Assembly (NCBI GenBank): GCA_963693305.1
Contig: OY855903.1
Coordinates: 26,246,455 to 26,310,454 of the forward strand
Origin: Meandrina meandrites
Lineage: Eukaryota > Cnidaria > Anthozoa > Scleractinia > Meandrinidae
DNA length: 64,000 bases
Direction of reading: 5' to 3'
The notes beneath the pieces are model-generated. The model did not search any database. It was given only the letters and a program-made list of their open reading frames with translations, and was not told where the DNA came from. Numbering within the stretch: the first letter of the stretch is position 1; each line of letters starts with the position of its first letter. Positions 23,401 through 34,400 of this stretch are shown here, piece by piece. The position numbers were made by a program, and so were the translations under genes.

Positions 23401-25141
23401 GTAATCACTGGCAATCAATACATTTTTTCCATGCAGCTAAATCCTTACTATCAATCTATTTAGTTTGACTGCAGGACCAGACGTAGGACAGAAAAATTAC
23501 GTGCCACTGAAAGCGCAAATGCACAGCTACATTTATCGTTCAAATTTGCAGCAAAATCTTTGGCATCGTATTCACAGACAAACTATGAGCTTTCCGTAAA
23601 ATGACTTTTGCCCCATGATCAATGTAATGGAAAAGCTGGACAGTTCAGAACCCACTGACACTTAATTTATCTTACATTCTTTACAGTGAGCATAATTGCT
23701 TCTGCTGTGTTTTCCGGCGCCGTTGTGTTAGGGGCAGTTTTCCTAGTGGTATACTTTGTCAGAAAGAGGAGGATTTCGTCGAATTCCGACAATGGAAATG
23801 GTAGGATAATAAATAATTATGAATTCATGTGCCCTTTCTGTAGTTACCCTGACAACCATTATTTTGATGTACCTCTCAAGGTTCATCAAAAGATGTGAAT
23901 AACTCCTTTAGAAATCTAAATTATTTTTAATTTGCTTTTACTTAGCATTCTTTTAGCCCCCACTCTGTAAAGGCCTACAAGAGCTATCTGTTCTGCCAAG
24001 AGGGTTTAATTCAAGTTTTCTGTTAATAAAGATTTCAAAACTGTGGAGAGTGAAATCTTGTTATCATTAATTTATCGCGTAGACCTTTTGTAACGAACTT
24101 GCTTAAATAAAGAAAAACTTCACTGAATAAGGAACGTTTCTTACATGAGAATCCCGATATATTTCATTCTTGAAATCTTGGTTTCTCGAAAACTCCGATT
24201 TCTCGAGCCAGTTTTGGTTTCCTTTGGACAGTACTTCTTTGTAATTTTACTCCGGATTTCTCGAACTTTCCGATTTCCCGAACCATGCACTTTTCGTTTC
24301 CCAGTGAGGTTCGAGAAATCAAGATTCTGTTGTATCTCTGCAATCTAAAAATTGTTAATCTCTATGTGGGGAGGGTCAAGTTTACGAGAGAGGGTATGGG
24401 GGGCGTTACTGAGGCTAAAGGTATTTTTAAGAAGAGAATTTATTGCTTCACGAATTTATATTAATGCATACAACGTTCTTAATTGCATATCCAGGTTTAG
24501 GTTGTTCAGTCACACCTTATGCCATTTCCGCTCCTGACTGGCTTAATGAAATCATCAACACTCATAGGCACGGGTACGAGACCATAGATGATGACATTGT
24601 TGGCACCACAACTCGCCGACCTTATTACATCAACATTGCTGCTGATGGCTCGCTTGACCTTCCACCACACTTAAGGAGTATTGTTACCGAGTTTGAGCAG
24701 TTGTATGAGAACACACGCTACAGGAGGCTGCTGCCACAAGGTAGACGACGATCACTCGGAGGATCAGTCAATGGGGATGGAAACCCCATCTACGATAGGC
24801 TCCTGAGAGTGATTTCTCCAACCGCTGCTTTCCAAGGTAATAGATGCAGGCAATGTGTGCAAGCAAGTGCCACTGCAGAAATGGAACACAAGCAACACCA
24901 TTCTGTTGATCTGGGTGAGCTACGACAGTGTATTGGGGCTCTTCAGGGAAATGCATGCGGCATGGAAATTGCAGAAGTGGGAACCGTTGAGCAGAGTCGG
25001 CGCCGTTTCTCTGTTGATATGGGTCAGGTAAGAGAGTTTATTGCTCTCAGAGAAATGAACGTCTCCATCAAAGGAGAGAGTTTGGCATTGGCTGGCCAGC
25101 AAGAAGCACAGGAAGCAAGTTACAATGACGTCACTTGTTAA
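14637..25141 (+). CDS. Receptor gene 1: Frizzled CRD, kringle, three FN3, TM, long tail
   Basis: Eleven exons: 14637-14697, 17614-17656, 17883-18391, 19188-19214, 19824-20075, 20598-20894, 21311-21607, 22693-22989, 23338-23400, 23687-23800 and 24495-25141. They give 868 aa and a TAA. An in-frame ATG at 14613 would add 8 residues, but 14637 aligns with the starts of genes 2-4. Order: signal peptide (1-20), linker, CRD (about 35-204), microexon, kringle (214-297), FN3 x3 (298-594), juxtamembrane (595-615), helix and basic stop-transfer (616-653), tail (654-868). From the microexon donor on, all junctions are phase 1. CRD then kringle is the ROR order, but there is no kinase. It is probably a type I surface receptor, and Wnt binding is inference from the CRD type only. 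It is the most complete copy in the window. Confidence 0.85.
16866..17010 (+). mobile_element. Decayed reverse-transcriptase fragment
   Basis: The reading SFDVESLFTN at about 16880 followed, after a frameshift, by YNKKLIDTNLKK resembles the FDVxSLFTN region of Penelope-like and related reverse transcriptases. Stops and frameshifts show it is dead. It lies in intron 1 of gene 1. Confidence 0.45.
17256..17436. repeat. Inverted-repeat element with (GAC)n tract
   Basis: ACTTTATTTAAACACG at about 17260 is matched by CGTGTTTAAATAAAG at about 17363. A near-perfect GAC trinucleotide run of about 17 units (17382-17432) follows at once. This looks like a small retroposon end with a microsatellite tail, in gene 1 intron 1. 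Confidence 0.5.
17614..17656 (+). CDS. Gene 1 exon 2: glycosylatable linker
   Basis: This 43-base exon (phase 1 in, phase 2 out) sits between CTTTCAG and GA|GTAAGT. It encodes a short serine/threonine/asparagine linker with NSS and NGT sequons. The exon recurs as 37, 43 and 43 bases in genes 2-4 with the same phases. Confidence 0.75.
17883..18391 (+). CDS. Gene 1 exon 3: Frizzled-type CRD
   Basis: One exon carries the complete CRD with ten cysteines. They appear in the contexts GVC, GYC, QSC, VYC, KRC, PIC, ETC, NVC, INC and SNC, the count and order of Frizzled/ROR CRDs. It begins ECVPADRNKRSA: an extra cysteine, then RNKR, a furin-like site, before the first CRD cysteine. NCT and NES sequons lie near the end. 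Confidence 0.85.
19188..19214 (+). CDS. Gene 1 exon 4: 27-base microexon
   Basis: Bounded by CGATCAG and GAAG|GTGAGT, it encodes DKLDVLESE (first codon completed by the previous G). All four genes keep a 27-base exon here with only one to three changes. It forms the rigid acidic spacer between CRD and kringle. Confidence 0.8.
19824..20075 (+). CDS. Gene 1 exon 5: kringle domain
   Basis: A complete kringle with the hallmark blocks GYRG, CQSW, LCRNPGG, GPWCF and YCDVPKC. A seventh cysteine (NAQCPH) lies between kringle cysteines 2 and 3. Exon length is 252 bases, two codons longer than in genes 3 and 4. Confidence 0.9.
20437..20530 (+). mobile_element. Fragment of the SINE/LINE 3' body
   Basis: TTCCTCCCTCCGAACCAACT and ATTCGATCGG, followed by TTGTCAGTCGCAGGACT, match the body seen at 42300-42480, 31002-31100 and, inverted, at 46211-46420. 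It lies in the intron just before FN3-1. Confidence 0.6.
20598..20894 (+). CDS. Gene 1 exon 6: FN3-1
   Basis: A single-exon fibronectin III domain with an early Trp (NWGDVP), the YRNYSCYLRAYNNYG block of strand F and a GTWSKEL turn. Two cysteines (ACER and YSC) are conserved in all four paralogues and probably form an intradomain disulfide. Confidence 0.85.
21311..21607 (+). CDS. Gene 1 exon 7: FN3-2
   Basis: A single-exon FN3 domain: PDAPPESL start, IQWDPIP Trp motif, YSKYVVSVSGITRLG strand F, ending QTDEDG. Phase 1-1, 297 bases. The equivalent exon is intact in gene 4, decayed in gene 2 and absent in gene 3. Confidence 0.85.
21801..22015. mobile_element. 215-bp mariner-type MITE
   Basis: The termini CAGTAAAACGAACTCAACCG and CGGTTGAGTTCGTTTCACTG are inverted over about 33 bases and flanked by TA (21799-21800 and 22016-22017). 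Inner arms (CAATCACAAG/CTTGTGATTG) are also paired. It lies in gene 1 intron 7. Confidence 0.85.
22693..22989 (+). CDS. Gene 1 exon 8: FN3-3
   Basis: An FN3 domain beginning VPDRPPKDI, with VDWSPVPPENTNG and NYSFQVLAFTAKGNG, ending TFPG. This membrane-proximal FN3 is retained in genes 2 and 3. Gene 4's copy would lie beyond the window if present. Confidence 0.85.
23338..23400 (+). CDS. Gene 1 exon 9: juxtamembrane linker
   Basis: A 63-base, phase 1-1 exon encoding a Pro/Ser stalk (ends SISSGGMHSAR). Gene 2 carries three tandem versions of it. Confidence 0.75.
23687..23800 (+). CDS. Gene 1 exon 10: transmembrane helix
   Basis: Encodes about 24 hydrophobic residues (from SIIASAVFSGAVVLG to FLVVYFV) followed by RKRR, a stop-transfer signal that places the C-terminus inside the cell. 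All three visible TM exons are exactly 114 bases and share the YFVRK boundary. Confidence 0.85.
24145..24340. mobile_element. Degenerate pogo-like MITE
   Basis: Motifs of the type CGATTTCTCGAACC recur in both orientations, with GGTTCGAGAAATCAAGATTC at the right end. This is the style of the pogo elements at 3988 and 51393. The left end is too diverged to fix. It lies in the last intron of gene 1. Confidence 0.45.
24495..25141 (+). CDS. Gene 1 exon 11: cytoplasmic tail
   Basis: Encodes the whole tail of about 215 residues to TAA, with no kinase or death-domain motif. A core of about 40 residues (from YINIAADGSLDLP to TRYRRL) is nearly identical in gene 3. It contains YENT, which fits the YxNx consensus for Grb2-type SH2 domains. 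Basophilic-kinase-like sites RRRSL and RRFSV follow. Two related segments, HSVDLGELR and FSVDMGQVR, form an internal repeat. The domain family is not recognised. Confidence 0.85.
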
Positions 25142-25359
25142 CTGCTTACAAATTGATAGAAAAACGTTTTGACACTTGTAAAGCGTATAAGCGTATAATC
25201 TCAACTTTAGCTAATATACGACCGCGCACCTTGTTCTGTAGCAACAGTTAGGATCTAGATTGTCCTCGGCAGCTTTTTAACAATTATTCCACGAGCGCGC
25301 GTTGGATATGAGATGGTAGATAGCCAACGAGGCGCGTTGGATATGAGTTGGCTATAACG

Positions 25360-25393
<34 letters not shown>

Positions 25394-26740
25394 TTTTATT
25401 AAAAACGCCCAATAGAATTGCAATATTTGAGCTCCCCAGCTGTTTTCGTTGACGCGTATCGGCTACGATATTTGTGTTCAATGGTATATGAGCTCATATA
25501 CCATTGCCTGTTAACCAATCAAAACTCAGGAATTGCAATATACCATTGCTAGCTTTTAATAAATAGCAACATTAGGGGTCTTTAGCAACTTTTCAGCAAA
25601 AAGCAACTGCAAACAACTTTTCCTAAACATAACTCGTTTTATTCCATTTTCCAAATGTGGACTAAAACCTTGAGCCCACCGATTTTGCTTGGGTTAAGTT
25701 CAAGTCTGCAGATATAACCTTGTACTGTAATAGGGCTTGGTCATAACACCGTACTTTCACGTGGTGATGTTTGGTTTTTGGCACATTTTTTTAAATTAAG
25801 ATTCCTGGAAGTAGTAAAAGGGATAATAGCAAACCTGCTGTGCAATGATAGGAAGAGCCATTGCTGCCTTACCATAGCCCTATATGCGTCACAAGTGGCA
25901 TAAAGGCACTATGTCAAATAAGGCGGTAATTGTATTTATTGCGTCTTGTATATTATCTCACACAAGTGATTTGTTTCTCTTTGAATTGAGTTTATATTTT
26001 GAAGTCACCATTTAACGGATTTAATTGTCCCATCCTTGCATCCAATTGCGTGACCTTTGTAAGGTCATGTAAGTATATTTCTAAAGGTACAAGTTGGCAT
26101 TCAGCAGTTGTTCTGAAAAGCAGGTTATCTAACCGCACAAGTAATAGCTAGCAGAATCATGCATAATTCCCACACGGCATATATGTAAACTTCTTTGGTG
26201 AATTTTTGTAACTGATATTTTGTCCGTGTATAAATAATGTTGCTGTTGCTGTTGTTAGAAAGCTTGGGGAAGTCACTTCCGAACCACAAAAGAGTGCCTT
26301 CAGGCTTTTTGAATACAAGCAACTAATGCCTTAATAAATGCCTTAATTATTTAATTTACAGCCACTATTACCTGTTCAATTGTGGGTACAAACATTACAC
26401 AGAAATATCTTAAATACATTAACCATGAAATTTATGTCTCACCCAAAGATGGTATGAAAGTTTAGCCTTAATATAACGTAATAATTTGATTTAGAGGCTA
26501 TGGTTTGCTAGAAGCCAACCATGATCTACATACCAACCCATGCATTTTATTGGCTGTATGATTTAATAATAGATTCGCAACCCTTTTTATCTCACTAGTG
26601 TAATTATAGGTACAATAAATATATAAGATGATGTAGAGGGCATGTTGTAAGTGAGATGCATTTATTGCATGTGTAAATGATGTTTTTATACAATAAATGT
26701 TTTAAGTTACTGACAAGGTGTTTCATTAAAACGAGAAACG
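25142..26740 (+). promoter_or_regulatory. Gene 1 3' region with conserved polyadenylation signals
   Basis: This region aligns, outside an inserted element at about 25275-25560, with 40751-41850 after gene 2. Examples are TTCTGTAGCAACAGTTAGGAT and the GGTACAATAAATATATAAG block. AATAAA motifs at about 26612 and 26692 have counterparts at about 41736 and 41822, so a 3' UTR of about 1.5 kb is likely. This is inference from conservation, not transcript data. Confidence 0.5.
25275..25560. mobile_element. Hairpin insertion in the gene 1 3' region
   Basis: AATTATTCCACGAGCGCGCG and the complementary CGCGAGTGGAATAATT, with GGATATGAG/CTCATATCC inside, form a palindrome at 25275-25400. Further paired TATACCATTG motifs extend to about 25550. 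The corresponding region of gene 2 lacks the whole block, so it inserted after the two units split. Confidence 0.6.
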
Positions 26741-27360
26741 TTTTCAAGTTGTACTGGTTATCGGTTTAGAACAATTGGGAGCGGCCGTCTCTTGTTTCAT
26801 GACCCAAGGACCATCTACGCCTTACAAATGTCGGTCCCAAGTAATCTACTTCAACGTTTTGGTGAAAGGCTTTGAAAAAAACGACTGATAAAATTAAGCA
26901 GACTTGCAGGCTTACAGGTTTGCAGTTTGCATTGATTGAGATCTACTACATTGGCAAGTTCGGCGCGAGTACGACTTGAGGTCTCAAAGCCTATCGTATT
27001 ATACTTATTAAACACTATTCAGAACGGGGTTTTGTTCTTTACGCCTTGGAGGGGAACGGATTTAATCCTCCACCCCAAACCTACTTTTTTATATCTAAAA
27101 AACTGCATTGCTTTCGAGTAAATGCTGTTATAAGCTCGACAGATTTACTTTATTTAGCATCCTTGGTAACTGCCCAGGATCAGCTTTGGTTGCGTCGGCA
27201 GAGAAAGGAAGAATCATTGAAACAATTCGCGACATTTACCTAAATGTTCTTTGATTTTCAATGATACAGATTCTTGCTATTTTTCTAATTTTATTTAGAT
27301 TCCAATTTTGTTCAGTGAGTGTGTTTTTAGAGCTCTGGAAATATTTTGAATGAATGATAA

Positions 27361-27509
27361 AACAATTATTGTATTCGGCTTTCGTATGATATGGTGAATT
27401 ATGCAGATCTCGGAGGGTGTTATCCGCCTCAGCCTTCGGCTTCGGCGGATAACACCCTCCTCGATCTACATAATTCTCCATGTCATACGAAAGCCGAATA
27501 AAATAATTG
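27361..27509. mobile_element. Perfect-hairpin MITE
   Basis: About 70-base arms are complementary, running from CAATTATTGTATTCGGCTTT to its complement. The loop is at GCCTTCGGCTTCGGC and the inner stem carries GGGTGTTATCCGCC. The spacer after gene 2 lacks it. Confidence 0.75.
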
Positions 27510-27514
27510 CTAAG

Positions 27515-27765
27515 TACAGAGTAATTCAGCCTCATTTCGATTATTGTAGTGTAGTGTGGAGATGCTGTTCAAAGGGACTCTCTAAGAAATAACAAAAGCT
27601 ACAGAACCGTGCTACGCTTATCGTAACCTTTTCTAATTATGTTAGTAATACTGATGTACTTTTACATAATTTAAATTGGAACAAACTCAATCATCAACCG
27701 GCTCTTAGTAAAGCGATTATGATGTACAGTGCTGTGATCAACCAGACTCCCAATTATAAACAATT
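27515..27765 (+). mobile_element. LINE reverse-transcriptase C-terminal fragment
   Basis: The reading VIQPHFDYCSVVWRCCSKGL, then LQNRATLIVTFSNY and LNWNKLNHQ, is typical of the thumb and C-terminus of CR1/jockey-type non-LTR reverse transcriptases. A TAA after SKK and the short length show it is a dead 5'-truncated copy. Hairpin 27786-27856 follows it. Confidence 0.75.
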
Positions 27766-27785
27766 ATTGGATGAGGTTGTTGTAA

Positions 27786-27856
27786 TATCCGGAATAATCA
27801 AGGTCGATGTAAGTGTTACCATAACACTTACCGAGACCTTGATTATACCGGATATC
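27786..27856. repeat. 71-base hairpin
   Basis: ATATCCGGAATAATCAAGGTC pairs with GACCTTGATTATACCGGATAT, and AAGTGTTA/TAACACTT pairs inside. It is probably a tiny MITE within the LINE remnant. Confidence 0.6.
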
Positions 27857-28125
27857 ACAAAAACGGAATCTAAAAATGGCTTCATTATACAGTTTTTAAC
27901 GAAAATAACGACAAACGCACTGTTGAAGAAGCGAATCAACGAGCCATGCTTGTTTTCGCTGTGTGCAAGATGCCACTCACCCCCCGTGGACTTGACACTG
28001 CTCTTGGAAATCATGCATTGCGCGCGCCAGCTACATAATATTCAATGCTGCTGCTGCTACTACTACTACTAACAGGGATTGAAACAGCAAATTACTAAAA
28101 CTATAATAAATAACTAATTATACAT

Positions 28126-28396
28126 GACAAACTATAGACCATTTCCGTCGTTATGAAACTGATTAAGAATTTCACCAAGGCACTTGCTTCCTTTTTGGTC
28201 CACGAAGCTATTTTTACACAAAGTTCTGACAAGCTGCTGATATGGTTTCAACTTGATTGGTTTGTCTTCTCAGCCATAGGAGGTTTCTCAGCTGTGGGTG
28301 GCTGATCAGCTTTTTGGCTTCTCAGCTCTCCGTATACACAATACGGCTACATTTCACCGTGTAAAGTCATTTTTTCACTTGCTGGCTGAAGGCACA
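28126..28396 (+). promoter_or_regulatory. Gene 2 upstream region, conserved with gene 3
   Basis: About 240 bases (28126-28365) are nearly identical to 43073-43315 upstream of gene 3. A repeated TTCTCAGC motif occurs three times here, with the E-box core CAGCTG inside TTCTCAGCTGTG and a further GATCAGCT. The block ends about 30-35 bases before the start codon in both genes, so it is probably promoter plus 5' UTR. Confidence 0.55.
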
Positions 28397-28454
28397 ATGA
28401 CTTTGCAGACCATTCGTCCACTATTTCTTGGTTTAGTTCTCAGTTCCATCTCAG
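28397..28454 (+). CDS. Gene 2 exon 1: signal peptide
   Basis: MTLQTIRPLFLGLVLSSIS plus a split glycine codon, then TCAG|GTAACT. Hydrophobic core LFLGLVL; close to gene 4's LFLGLAL and gene 3's LGLVLVAL. Confidence 0.75.
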
Positions 28455-31400
28455 GTAACTGTATTTCAGTGATCAGCTCACATGTTGATTATCTAGAATC
28501 GAGGTACCGCCTCATTTAAACGACTCTACATGCTAATTCTGTAATATTACCTAAATGTAAACTAGTACTATTGCATTTTACTTGTAATCGTAAGGTTAAT
28601 CAGTTCACCAGTTCTTTACCTTATCGTAACGAAAGTTCGAACAAACGCGGGCGAGTGGCTCAAATTCAAAATAATTTACTAGCCTGTGTCCTCGCATTGA
28701 GTGTCAGCTCAATATCATCTACTTTACGGAATAGCATTTGCTATTATACAATCTATACATGTCTTATTCAATGAAATTGCACATTCATCAAATAAACACA
28801 GGCGCATATCTAGTTTCTAGTTCAGTTCGGAAACACTTTAGAAACTCTTTGGAACCTCGTTCGAAACCCTTTGGAAACCCGATCGAAACCCTTTGGAAAC
28901 CTGGTTTCGGGGATTTGAACCCCTTTAAAAACACTTTAGAAACCAGGTTCCACTAATTTACATTGTTTGATAAGACGTGTTTTCGCATGGAGAGTCACAT
29001 ATTGTAGGAAATTTTGTCAAGCTATTAAAATCTTCCGGAAAATTCAAAATCGAGTCGTGTTGACAATTAGAAAATGAACGTCGAGGTATCAATGCTGTCA
29101 TCCTAGACCATATTCGTATTCTCGGTATTGGACTGGAACTAGTTTGCAATTGAGGCTTAAATGCGGGAAACCTCTTCAATTATAAATCACATGAAGCTCA
29201 TTTTCATGATATTTCCCCGCATTTATGATTAGCCTCCATTGCGAGCTAGTTCCAGTGCAATACCGAGGATACGAATACCGTCTATTCCTGCATTCAGTTC
29301 AAACGAGTTATCTGATCGGTTAAGACATTTTGTCGTTATCTGATTGGTTTTGCGAAAGATAGTTTTTTGGCAAGTTCAACCCGTTTATTGTTAAGTAAAC
29401 GGGTTGGCGTAATTTAGGAAGTTTAATTGGAACAAATTAGTCATGAATTAATATTCGACCCCTTTCTCATTTATTCGATAGACTGTCTAACAGTAATATT
29501 ATTTAATGTACCTTTTCCTCGGGTGCTCGTGCCGCTGCATGAGTTTCTAAAGCCTGGTTTACACTAGCGACGGAAGCGACAGAAGCGGAGTCGCAAGCGG
29601 AGTCGGAATCGGAAGAAAGTTCTGATCTAGTGTGAATCGGCGCGACGGAAGCGGAATCGTAAGCCTCGCTTTCAGCATAAGCCTCGCTTTCATTTGCAGA
29701 CATTCAAGATGAGGACCCGGGAGATGAAGGGAGACTGCTGCTTTTAATTTGCTTTCGCTTTTTCTTCTCATACGACGAAGAACAAATCTGCAACGGAACC
29801 AGAGAAGGAGAAGGCTGCGGGTACGTGGAGTATTTTTAAAAAGGAAAAGTCAAGGCGAATTTGGAAACCTTGTGAGAGAACGTCGTACGTCAGACAGAGA
29901 GCTCTACTTTCGATATGTTGCCAGTTTCGTATTTTGGTTTTCATAGTGATTGCGAGTGTTTTACAAACTTGTTCGACGTCCCAGATGCATTAAATAAAAT
30001 ATAACACACACCTCTACATAGTTTTTTGATTGGCTGATAATTCCGCTTCCGACTCCGATTCCGATCACCTTGTTCTCATTGGATCGGAAGCGACGGAAGC
30101 GGATGCGGAATCGGTAGAAAAAGAAACTCTTCTGATCCTTCTGACTCCGATTCCGTCGAGCTTCCGTCTCCGCTTCCGATTCGGTTTTTTGATTTACACT
30201 GGATCGGAACACTCCTTACGCTTCCGATTCCGTCTCCGCTTCCGATTCCGTCGCTAGTGTGAACCAGCCTTAAATATTTGGACCACAACTCAAAGGTGGG
30301 TTTTGGCTGGCGTGGCACGTACAGGTTCTAGAACCAATTGCAATTTGCAAGCCAAATCACCAATTGTAATTTGCACGAATACAGATTTTTTTATGATAAC
30401 ACATTCTGCGTCAGATTACTGGCTGACTCGTACCGAATAGAATTCTCACAAAAAATTTCTCGTGTTAGCAAGTCAGAATCTGTGATTTTTCCCAGTATTA
30501 CGTACTGATTAAATGGTCGGAGCCTACAATTAAATCGATCAAAGTAGATAACGTACTGGCTAAAAATAGACCAATCACGCGTTTGTGAAAACAAACGACG
30601 TTTAGAACTAAAGAAGCAATCTTGAAATGTTTACTTGAGGATGCAGAAATCTGAACGATGGGACCAGGTCATACCCTTGCACTTAATTGGAACAAAATAC
30701 AGACGATTAAACGTTAACTTTTTTATGAAGTAAAAGTCAATAATAACAATAGCATTAACAACAACAATAATATTAATGATGACGATAATGATGGTGTAGA
30801 CGATGGCGATGATGATGATGATGATGACGACGAATGCAAGAATCGTACAAATATACAGCGACACTGGTCTAACATTTCTAATAAGATATATTTCTCAGGC
30901 TAAATAATTATGGCTTATCTCTTTTATCTTTTAGAAGCCTCAAACTCTACATTTACAAATGGCACATCTGAGTAAGTTTTACTCTACTTTCTTTCCTCCA
31001 CACAAAGCAACACTTCAAAATTTCAATTCATTCAGGAATAAGAGGTCACAGGTCTGTCACTCGCAAGACTGTTACGTGCAACCCTCGTTAAACAAAGCCA
31101 ATCTATTTTTATTTTTATCTAAACAAAACGCTACGTACCTAACTACCTTCCTATCTATCTACATGTATCTATCTTCCTTCAGATACGCGTCCGCTGACAG
31201 GACTAAACGTTCGGCAGGCCATACAGACCCGGGTGTATGCACACCATACCAAGCCGTATTTCCAAACGGTTACTGCAAAGATATCATTGGTTATCTACCA
31301 GTCTACGGAACAAACCAAAAAGACATGGTACTCAACGAAATGAAAATGGTACGCTATCGAGAAGCGATAAACCTTTTAATCAAAAACAATACTTTGGATG

Positions 31401-34400
31401 CGCGGCAAAGCTGTTTGGAAATGGTGGACGATGTGTACTGTCACCATTACTTTAAACGCTGCTACATTTCTTCCAGACCACCACTTATATGCAGAGAAGC
31501 ATGCGAGGAATTGTTCTCTAAAGCGTGTGATCGGGAGTACAAGAAGGTCCAAAATTTAGGCTACAACTTTGACATAATAGATTGCACGACTCTACCATCT
31601 CGGAATGGATCGTCCCACTGCTATTATCCTGACAAGATACGAGGTCAGTGGAGGGAAGCGAAACACAAACGCCCTCGCCGTCACTTTTTTGTGCTAGCTA
31701 CGGTATTAAGGACGTTCGCGCTAATTGTTTATGCGCATCCTTACTGCGCACGTAATTCCTGTCGCAACGTTACGCCACGTCATGCATCGAGCGCGCGCGC
31801 TGAGGAAACTTTCCAACCACATATAGGGTGAGTAGCCGTTGCGATAACTTCGCTTGCAGTTTCCTAGCTTAAATGGTCGGTGACCCCTGCTTTTTTCTTA
31901 ACAGATCACTTTTGTCAACGATTATCTACGTTTTGTGAGAAAATGAAAAAAAACTATCGATTAAAAGTTTGATTTTTTTTGTCCCACGTACGTTCGAATT
32001 CCGCTTTTTTGATCTTTTCGTTTTGTCGTACGACGGGTTCAAATGCCTCTTCCAGGGCTAAGTTTTGCATAAAAGATGGCAACACTTGAAATTATTTACG
32101 CAACAGACGCACTTCTTCAAAATATCACCAAGATCGTTTGCCTCCGTTTTCTCATCATCGACAATTTAAACTACAAACCTTGAAAGCCGTGCGAAATTAC
32201 GTGCGCCAATTTTTCAAAATCAGGGTAGTTTTCTACAGACTTTAACTCTCAAACGAAGTCGGTGACCCCCACTTTTTTTTGTATTTCTGACACAAGTAAC
32301 TCATTATCCGTCCTCAGTAAAAATTTCAGAAAAATCTATCGACTAGAAAATTTTCGCGCGAACGTCCTTAAGGAGGGGAGAAGCCCTACAAATCCTTGCA
32401 CATCTAATGTCTCTAATGTCGGAGACGACGGCGTCTGATTACCGAGCAGAAGGATGTTATACCGTAAAACCTCTATTTCCTCCGGGGGGGGGAGGAGGCA
32501 TAATTTCTCTTCAAAATCTCTCTTGACGGAGGGATAACCAGATTGGGTGTCTTTATTTAAAACAATATATTCATGTATAAGAGAAATAATGTGGACTTTT
32601 TAATATCGTAGTGCTGCTTAGCAGCACATTTCTTTTAAAATTAAGAGTAAATGTGATGGATGAATACCTTTAAAAGTGTAGCGCTAACTTGCTTCATATA
32701 AATTGACAAAATCAACCATCTAGTGAAACGGGGGGCGGGGGGGGGGGGCTTATAGAGACGGGCTTCATTTAACAAATTGGACTTCCGAAATAAAAGGGGG
32801 CTTGTTAGAGAAGGGAGGTTTTAAAGCTTTTGCAGAAGTCGTCATGTGTTGACGCTTCCTCACTCGCCGCTTCCTTTTCAACCAAAGTTATACATAGACG
32901 GAAAGGATCCCTCATTTGCAGATTTTCGTTAATTGGCCGCCTTGGCAAAAAATCCTTGGGTTATACCTTGGTCCCTAGGCCAGCCGCTGGTTGGCGAAAG
33001 TCTACGGATTGAGTCAACAAAACATAGACATCATGAGCCTATCGCCTGAGTAGTAGTTCTTCAAAAATTGGGATTGAAGTTACTCATGCTTCCTTTTGCT
33101 AAAAAAAAACAAAACAAAACAAACAAACAACCGCTACAAACGCTCTATCTATCACATTGCCAAGAGGCCACTGCAGGGAGCTAGCTGGTCAGTTTAGAGA
33201 AAACATTTTTCGCCAAATAGTATTCCTCACATAAAGAGTTAACGGATAACTGTAAAAATGACGAAAGGATAGTTCACCTGTACAAGTACAAATTCCCTAA
33301 ATCACACAGGAAAGAAATAAGAAACAGTAAAATTTAAAAATGCTTATCTTTATGTTTTTTGTTTTGCGATCAGATCAACTTGACGTTCTGAAGAGTGAAG
33401 GTAAGTATATAAATTCCTTCAGGGCACGCGTTTTGCGTCTGAAATCAATACTTTCGTTAACCGGTATAATTCCACAGATGATTAATATGGGGCACTATTA
33501 TGAGGATTTTTATACATTTGTGGTCATAACGGAGCTAAAGTCATGACCATGTAGCTTAATTTCCTCATTCACGAGGTGCACGTGAAGATACTAACCCTCG
33601 GACATACAAGCGGGGATGCCATTTCGTAATTTGTTAAGGGGATTAACTCTATGGTTCTGAAACTTTCAGTAGCTGTTCACGCATCCTTTGCAAACATGCT
33701 AATCATGTGTACATGTCCTTTTTAAGAAAATGGTGAAATCCAAGATGGTGGTTCTAATAACGTCATATGACGTCACAGCAAACAAAAACTATGTATTTTT
33801 GAAGAAGGGCTTTGTACTCAATGCAAAATAATTTCGCTGTGCATATTACAATACAACGAAAACCTCAGGAGGGTTTCATTTACTTCCCCCTTTGTACCAC
33901 GCTGGGGTATGAATTTGCTTGTACGTCCGACAGTTAAGTGAATTACTCAAGAGAGAGCGAAGTGAAATAAGTTTCTAGCGCTTTGTCCAAGACACATGGG
34001 CAGAGTCAAGAAACATTTCTTATTGGCGTGTAAAATAACTTCTCACATTTTGAAATTTTGATTGGCAATCAGTTAAAGGTCTACCAATTTGTCCTGCTAA
34101 TAAGATGCAGAAGCTAATGTCAACTTTAATATGTGCTGTTTTTGTCGCTGTTACTGATCAGTTCGGATAATCAATCACAGAATACGGGTAAAACAATTCC
34201 TATTGTAATGTTGCAAATCTTCTGAATTTGCACCATTCTCTGGTATCTCTGGTCTTTGCTATTGAAACTTTCCCTAAAAAGAATGTCAATCTTTTGTTGC
34301 AGACTGCTATTACGGAAATGGACGTGGTTACCGGGGCAACAGCAGCGTCACAGTTTCCGGGTACACTTGTCAGTCGTGGAATGCCCAACGCCCCCATAAA

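Noticed and set aside
23476..23600. Possible extra exon after a CAG in gene 1 intron 9
   Set aside because: It opens in phase but meets a stop, has no good donor and has no counterpart in the other genes.
14637..25141. Calling the receptors ROR orthologues
   Set aside because: CRD-kringle order agrees, but there is no Ig domain or kinase, and FN3 domains are present. A gene symbol would mislead.
24495..25141. PDZ ligand at the C-terminus of genes 1 and 3
   Set aside because: They end VTC, which does not fit the class I S/T-x-hydrophobic rule; only the gene 2 remnant (TTL) does.
29503..30318. Arg/Ser- or Ser/Glu-rich open frames on both strands
   Set aside because: They are translations of the GGAAGC/GGAATC hexamer arms of the foldback element.
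30959..31831. A 290-codon open frame over the gene 2 CRD
   Set aside because: It merges intron 2, the CRD exon and the start of intron 3. Comparison with the other genes fixes the exon at 31183-31643.
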